This document shows positions 59,801-62,234 of a DNA stretch of 62,234 bases, piece by piece. Positions within the stretch are counted from its first letter, which is position 1; the number at the start of each line of letters is the position of its first letter. Source of the stretch: Deltaproteobacteria bacterium (GTDB taxonomy: Bacteria; Desulfobacterota; Binatia; UBA9968; JAJDTQ01); NCBI GenBank assembly GCA_026712905.1, contig JAPOPM010000229.1, positions 1 through 62,234 on the forward strand. Reading direction: 5' to 3'. The notes under the pieces are model-generated. The model saw only the letters and a list, made by a program, of their open reading frames with translations. It ran no database searches and was not told the origin of the DNA. A program made the position numbers and the translations under genes.

Positions 59801-60875
59801 GACGCTGACCGTGGAGGGGGACGTGCTCACGGGGACCGTGGGGGTGGACGGGGGCTGGGACCAGTGGCTGGTGGGGGTGGCCGCGGCTCACAGCCAGGGC
59901 GAGGGCGGTTCCGCCATGCCTGGTCTGGCGGAGCGCGGCACCGGCGAGTTGGAGAGCACGCTGACCAGTGTGCATCCGTACCTGCGCTATGCGGTGACGG
60001 ACCGGCTGGACGTCTGGGGCCTGCTGGGCTACGGCTGGGGCGAGGCGGAGTTGGATTTGGCCACCGGCGAGACCTTCGAGACGGATACCCAGTTCCGGAT
60101 GGGGGCGTTCGGCGGCCGGGGGATTCTGCTGGCAGCGGCCGACAACGGGGGCGTCCAACTGGCCACCCGCACGGACGCTCTGCTGACGCGGACGAGTTCG
60201 GACGCGGCGACGGGGCTGGCCGCGACGAACGCGGACGTACACCGGTGGCGGGTGATCCTGGAAGGCTCGCGGGGGGTTACGTGGGAAGACGGCCGAAGTC
60301 TCACGCCCACCGTGGAAGTGGGGCTGCGGCATGACTGGGGGAACGCGGAGACGGGTTTCGGGTTGGAACTGGGAGGCCGGGTGCGGTACGCGGACCCGGC
60401 CCTGGGCCTGACCATCGAAGGCGCGCTCCGCGTTCTGCTGGCGCATGAAGACAGCGCGTATCAGGAATGGGGCGCGAGCGGGACCGTGCGCTTGGCCCCG
60501 GGCCCGGCGGGCCGGGGCCTGTCCGTAACCCTGGCGCCGACCTGGGGCGCGGCCACGGGTGGCGTGGAGGGCCTGTGGTCGCGGCAGACCACGGCCGGCT
60601 TGGCCCCAGCCACCCGATCAACCCCGACCGGTCGGCTGGCCGCGGACGTGGGGTATGGCCTGCCGGCGCCGTTCGGGTCGGGCCTGCTGACTCCGTATGC
60701 GGGCACGGTGCTGGCCGCGAGCGAGACGCGGACCTACCGGGTGGGCGCGCGGCTGCAGATGTCGGGGCACGGCGCCACGGGCGTGAGGCTGAGCCTGGAA
60801 GGGCAGCGGCAGGAGCCGGGGGGCGCCGAGCCCGCTACCCGGAGCGTCCACCTGCAGGTGGATTGGGGGTTCTGA
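56874..60875 (+). CDS. LRR / Calx-beta surface protein with C-terminal outer-membrane beta-barrel
   Basis: The 1333-residue protein has an extended signal peptide (RRRRPLLAAGLSALAAVLSL, residues about 29-62), an Ig-like adhesin domain (about 67-170: TGTARVGQVLTAG, VQWIRVDG, YTLTGADYAKKVGVRVSF), and seven 24-residue leucine-rich repeats (about 222-389) of the pattern LTSLPxGIFAGLxxLxxLxLxxN. A PKD-like segment follows, then two nearly identical 110-residue modules (about 519-729; core HLTFSHEPAEFSYRT), a Calx-beta domain (about 730-835; TSDGTTVAGADYTAASGTLTF) and an autotransporter-like barrel (about 925-1333) ending in DWGF, with the terminal Phe used for barrel assembly. It is probably displayed on the cell surface as an adhesin or binding protein. 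Confidence 0.88.
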   Translation: MVRVLEREKEEASDGGSRPADRGAAVVARRRRPLLAAGLSALAAVLSLTTLFAVPVPALAQTTLVSQRAGTNTSATGKPAITGTARVGQVLTAGLGTITDADGLPATAFPMDYSVQWIRVDGATETDIAGAASATYTLTGADYAKKVGVRVSFVDSAGRLENRVSDAYPSGTDIVVAAHDVCGRTMQVRDAIVAKVADASHCSEVTVAHLAEIRKGLILSNSNITSLAVGDFAGLNRLGWLALRHNALTSLPEGIFAGLTRVDSIDLASNRLTSLPAGVFAGLTNLHGLALGDNRLTSLPAGVFAGLTKLCSLGLSRNALTSLPAGIFADQRCLGSLSLNDNALTSLPGGIFAGLAQLWALDLSNNALTSLPDGVFENLTRLCLLRVHGNPGSADFTPPANAGEDRTVSPGAVVTLDGSETRDTGPWKDLLASWEWVQVDAAGERLRPATVTLEGADGPMPSFTAPAAGTLHFRLTVTGRGFGPFTASDTVTVTVGADTARTARFTAPITAQVARAVKWHDGTAGFDLHLTFSHEPAEFSYRTMRDGLFDVEGGRIVKARRLVHGRNSRWTLSIIPDGPGDVTLAARVTTDCATDHAVCDAHGRKFAGGLSVTIPGPVVSAQVTHAPEAHNGTAGFNLHLTFSHEPAEFSYRTVRDGLFDVEGGHIAKARRLERGRNSGWELSIIPDGPGDVTLAARVTTDCAADHAVCDAHGRKFAGGLSVTIPGPVVSVADARVAEAEGARLDFVVSLRPVRDVTTTVAYATSDGTTVAGADYTAASGTLTFARGETEKTVSVMVLDDAHDEGEETLTLTLSSPSGARIGDGTATGTIRNDDPLQRAWLSRFGRTVGTHVVDAVGARLRGSPGQGAHLTVGGARLPLGRGAADPPGAPGLPATTGAVADGAHTGLPRGPKWYPWLDGPNSDLRLGQSRALRMPDVRQLLLESSFRLNLNAAGAATPRLTAWGGVAGTTFDGRDGTLTVEGDVLTGTVGVDGGWDQWLVGVAAAHSQGEGGSAMPGLAERGTGELESTLTSVHPYLRYAVTDRLDVWGLLGYGWGEAELDLATGETFETDTQFRMGAFGGRGILLAAADNGGVQLATRTDALLTRTSSDAATGLAATNADVHRWRVILEGSRGVTWEDGRSLTPTVEVGLRHDWGNAETGFGLELGGRVRYADPALGLTIEGALRVLLAHEDSAYQEWGASGTVRLAPGPAGRGLSVTLAPTWGAATGGVEGLWSRQTTAGLAPATRSTPTGRLAADVGYGLPAPFGSGLLTPYAGTVLAASETRTYRVGARLQMSGHGATGVRLSLEGQRQEPGGAEPATRSVHLQVDWGF
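57540..58040 (+). repeat. Seven tandem 72-bp LRR-coding repeats
   Basis: The 72-bp units encode LTSLPxGIFAGL-type leucine-rich repeats. Several are nearly identical in DNA, for example the CTGACTTCGCTGCCGGCGGG blocks at about 57687 and 57759. This suggests recent expansion or slippage. Confidence 0.8.
58431..59061 (+). repeat. Tandem 330-bp duplication inside the surface protein gene
   Basis: The module starting CACGACGGCACGGCGGGG at 58431 recurs at 58761 as CACAACGGCACGGCGGGG, an exact 330-bp (110-codon) period. Stretches of dozens of bases between the copies are identical. The coding frame is kept, which points to a recent in-frame duplication. Confidence 0.8.
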
Positions 60876-61010
60876 GCGTTCCCCCCCACCCCGATTCTCT
60901 CCCGCGCGGGCGAGTGAGGCGGAGGGTCGCGTGACGCCCGCGGCTGCCCCGCGCGCCAGAGCTGTTTTCCAGCGGCCTCTCGCAGTTGGACGGCGGCGAA
61001 CGGCGGGCCC

Positions 61011-61640
61011 GTGTACTACCCGCGCACTCTTGAATCGTACTGGCTGGATGTCTCGCGGCAATTCCCCGTGCTGCTGCTGACCGGCCCACGCCAGGTCGGG
61101 AAGACCACCCTTCTGCGGCACCTTGCGGAAGATGCTCGTCGTTATGTCTCCCTCGACAATCCGGTGCTGCGCGATCTGGCGAATGACGATCCCGCGCTCT
61201 TCTTGCAGCGGTACGAGCCGCCGGTGCTCATCGACGAAATTCAGTATGCTCCCGGACTGTTGCCGCTGATCAAGGTGATGGTGGACGACAGCCGCCAGCC
61301 GGAGCTGTTTGGCTGACGGGGTCGCAACAGTTCCGGGCGATGAGGGGCGTTTCCGAGTCCTTGGCGGGGCGGGTCGGGATCATCAACCTGCTGGGCTTCT
61401 CCTCCCGCGAGCGACATCAACGCGATGCCGCCGTGTCTCCTTTTCTGCCGACGTTGCCCATTCTGGCCGAGCGCCAGCCGGCGCTTCGCCCGAGCGGCCT
61501 CGACGAGGTGTACCGCAATATCTGGACGGGTGGATTTCCCGGACTTGTTGCCGGCCCGATCCACGACCGGGAGTTGTTCTACAGTTCCTACTTGCAGACG
61601 TACCTTGATCGAGACCTCCGCGCTCCGCGCCGCGAGAGGT
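61011..61640 (+). pseudogene. Frameshifted, truncated DUF4143-type ATPase
   Basis: The frame begins MYYPRTLESYWLDVSRQFPVLL with Walker A LTGPRQVGKTTLLRHLA and Walker B VLIDEIQYAPGLL, then ends QPELFG at a TGA (61314-61316). Adding one T in the TTT at about 61308-61310 restores ELFWLTGSQQFRAM, and the other frame continues LAGRVGIINLLGFSSRERH, GGFPGLV and SYLQTYLDRDLR. It stops resembling the family at about 61620, where a minus-strand amidohydrolase fragment begins. One frameshift and loss of the C-terminal half make it a pseudogene. The only intact relative in the window is at 53295. Confidence 0.8.
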
Positions 61641-62033
61641 GGTGCAGCACGGTCGTGGTGCCGTGCTTCAGGTTCTCCAGCAGGGCGATGTGGTTGGTCG
61701 CGAGCAGGTCGTCGTAACCGGGGTCGAGGATGTCCTCGATGGCGCGCCTTTCCGGGAGCCACAGCTCGAAGGGCACCCGGTCCCGGAGGCTCCGCTGCAA
61801 GGCCTCGGTATGGTGGCAATGGGCGTTGACCAGGCCGGGCATCACGACCTTGTCGCGGGCGTCGATTACCCGCGCCTCGTTGGCGGCTTCCGGTGGCGCG
61901 GCCGGCATGGGCTCGACGCTCTCGATGAGCCCTCCGCGATCCGGATCAACCGATCCTTGAGCACGGGCTCGGAAGCCGACGTGAGCAGCGTTCCCGCCAG
62001 GATGCTCTTGGCGTCGGGGGCAGCCAGGCGCAT
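61610..62033 (-). pseudogene. Frameshifted, truncated amidohydrolase (cytosine deaminase/AtzA-like)
   Basis: From the ATG at 62031-62033 the frame reads MRLAAPDAKSILAGTLLTSA and SEPVLKDRLIRIAEG, then shifts. One missing base near 61935 moves the sequence into LIESVEPMPAAPPEAANEA, VVMPGLVNAHCHHTEALQRS (metal histidines) and NLKHGTTTVLHH. The fragment ends at about 61610, where the ATPase pseudogene starts on the other strand, so the catalytic barrel is mostly missing. The start overlaps the stop of the XRE gene by one base (TGATG). Confidence 0.75.
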
Positions 62034-62234
62034 CACGCGGGATCGAAACTGATCCGAAGCCTGGTCCCCGTGGCGCGAGCGATCCTCTCCAGCGTCCGTG
62101 TGGACGGATGGATGCGGCCGCTCTCCAGGCGGGCTACGACCGATTGTGTCGTCTCCATGCGTTCGGCCAACTCCGCCTGCGTCAGTGCGGCACGCGTGCG
62201 GGCCTCGATCAGCATGCGCGACAACGCGAATTCC
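62033..62234 (-). CDS. XRE-family helix-turn-helix protein, partial at the edge
   Basis: The minus-strand frame is open to the right edge and reads EFALSRMLIEARTRAALTQ, then AELAERMETTQSVVARLESG, a classical XRE helix-turn-helix, and ends RISFDPA at the TGA 62033-62035. An internal TTG could start the visible part, but EFALSRMLIEART is typical family sequence, so the true start lies outside the window. Such proteins are usually antitoxins preceded by a RelE/HigB-type toxin gene, which would be upstream beyond the edge. It is separate from the HigA protein at 40865. Confidence 0.8.
   Translation of the reverse strand, partial: EFALSRMLIEARTRAALTQAELAERMETTQSVVARLESGRIHPSTRTLERIARATGTRLRISFDPA

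Overview
This is a GC-rich bacterial chromosome segment from a Gram-negative organism. It encodes an outer-membrane beta-barrel protein, lipoprotein-free tripartite (TctA/B/C) and ABC uptake systems, PII/Amt nitrogen control with a sigma-54 promoter, SpeA, Ppk1 and a GTP-type PEP carboxykinase. The gene mix (many amidohydrolases, luciferase-like monooxygenases, Tct transporters, alpha/beta hydrolases, hydantoinase/UbiD fragments) resembles uncultured Tectomicrobia- or delta-proteobacteria-like lineages. That placement is an inference from gene content only; no rRNA or other phylogenetic marker is present.

Layout. 1-1394: weakly coding or decayed sequence with a possible gene end and one small ORF. 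1395-3150: AbiEi/AbiEii toxin-antitoxin pair with a palindromic operator over its start. 3313-14535 (all minus): housekeeping block with an orphan iron-type ABC permease, speA, ppk1, a NMT1-like binding protein, the amtB-glnK operon under a near-perfect sigma-54 promoter, pckG and a small zinc-ribbon protein. 14639-25738: uptake and small-molecule block with an ornithine cyclodeaminase-like dehydrogenase, an FGE-like protein, TctC, a dipeptide-type ABC operon (permease, permease, binding protein) followed by an amidohydrolase, a VOC protein and a TctA-TctB fusion. 25748-34542: an alpha/beta hydrolase divergent from a LysR regulator, M18 aminopeptidase, then a tightly overlapping minus-strand catabolic operon (membrane protein, alpha/beta hydrolase, enoyl-CoA hydratase, MatB-like acyl-CoA ligase, SDR, ACMSD-like amidohydrolase). 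34696-40257: FtsX-type permease/LolD-type ATPase divergent from a TesA-like esterase, a GNAT and a sarcosine-oxidase-like flavoenzyme.

40513-47666 is a mobile/defence zone. It has a HigBA pair, a 1.84-kb IS1595-like element (41159-43002) with intact terminal inverted repeats, several passenger ORFs and a transposase broken by a central deletion, two tandem luciferase-like monooxygenases, an alpha/beta hydrolase and a second toxin-antitoxin-like pair (small antitoxin-like protein plus nucleotidyltransferase) behind a perfect palindrome. 47680-53120 holds a 14-TM MFS exporter and a three-subunit xanthine-dehydrogenase-type molybdoenzyme. 53295-62234 is rearranged: an intact DUF4143-type ATPase behind three regularly spaced operator repeats, a UbiD fragment abutting a HyuB fragment head-on, a 1333-residue LRR/Calx-beta/beta-barrel surface protein, a frameshifted second DUF4143 ATPase abutting a frameshifted amidohydrolase, and an XRE protein running off the edge.

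The most unusual signals are the IS1595-like element, whose tips supply the stop codons of both flanking genes (with a third solo copy of the tip doing the same at 14641), the 23-bp-period operator repeats, the shared near-leaderless promoter layout of two toxin-antitoxin modules, and two head-on pseudogene junctions in the last 8 kb.
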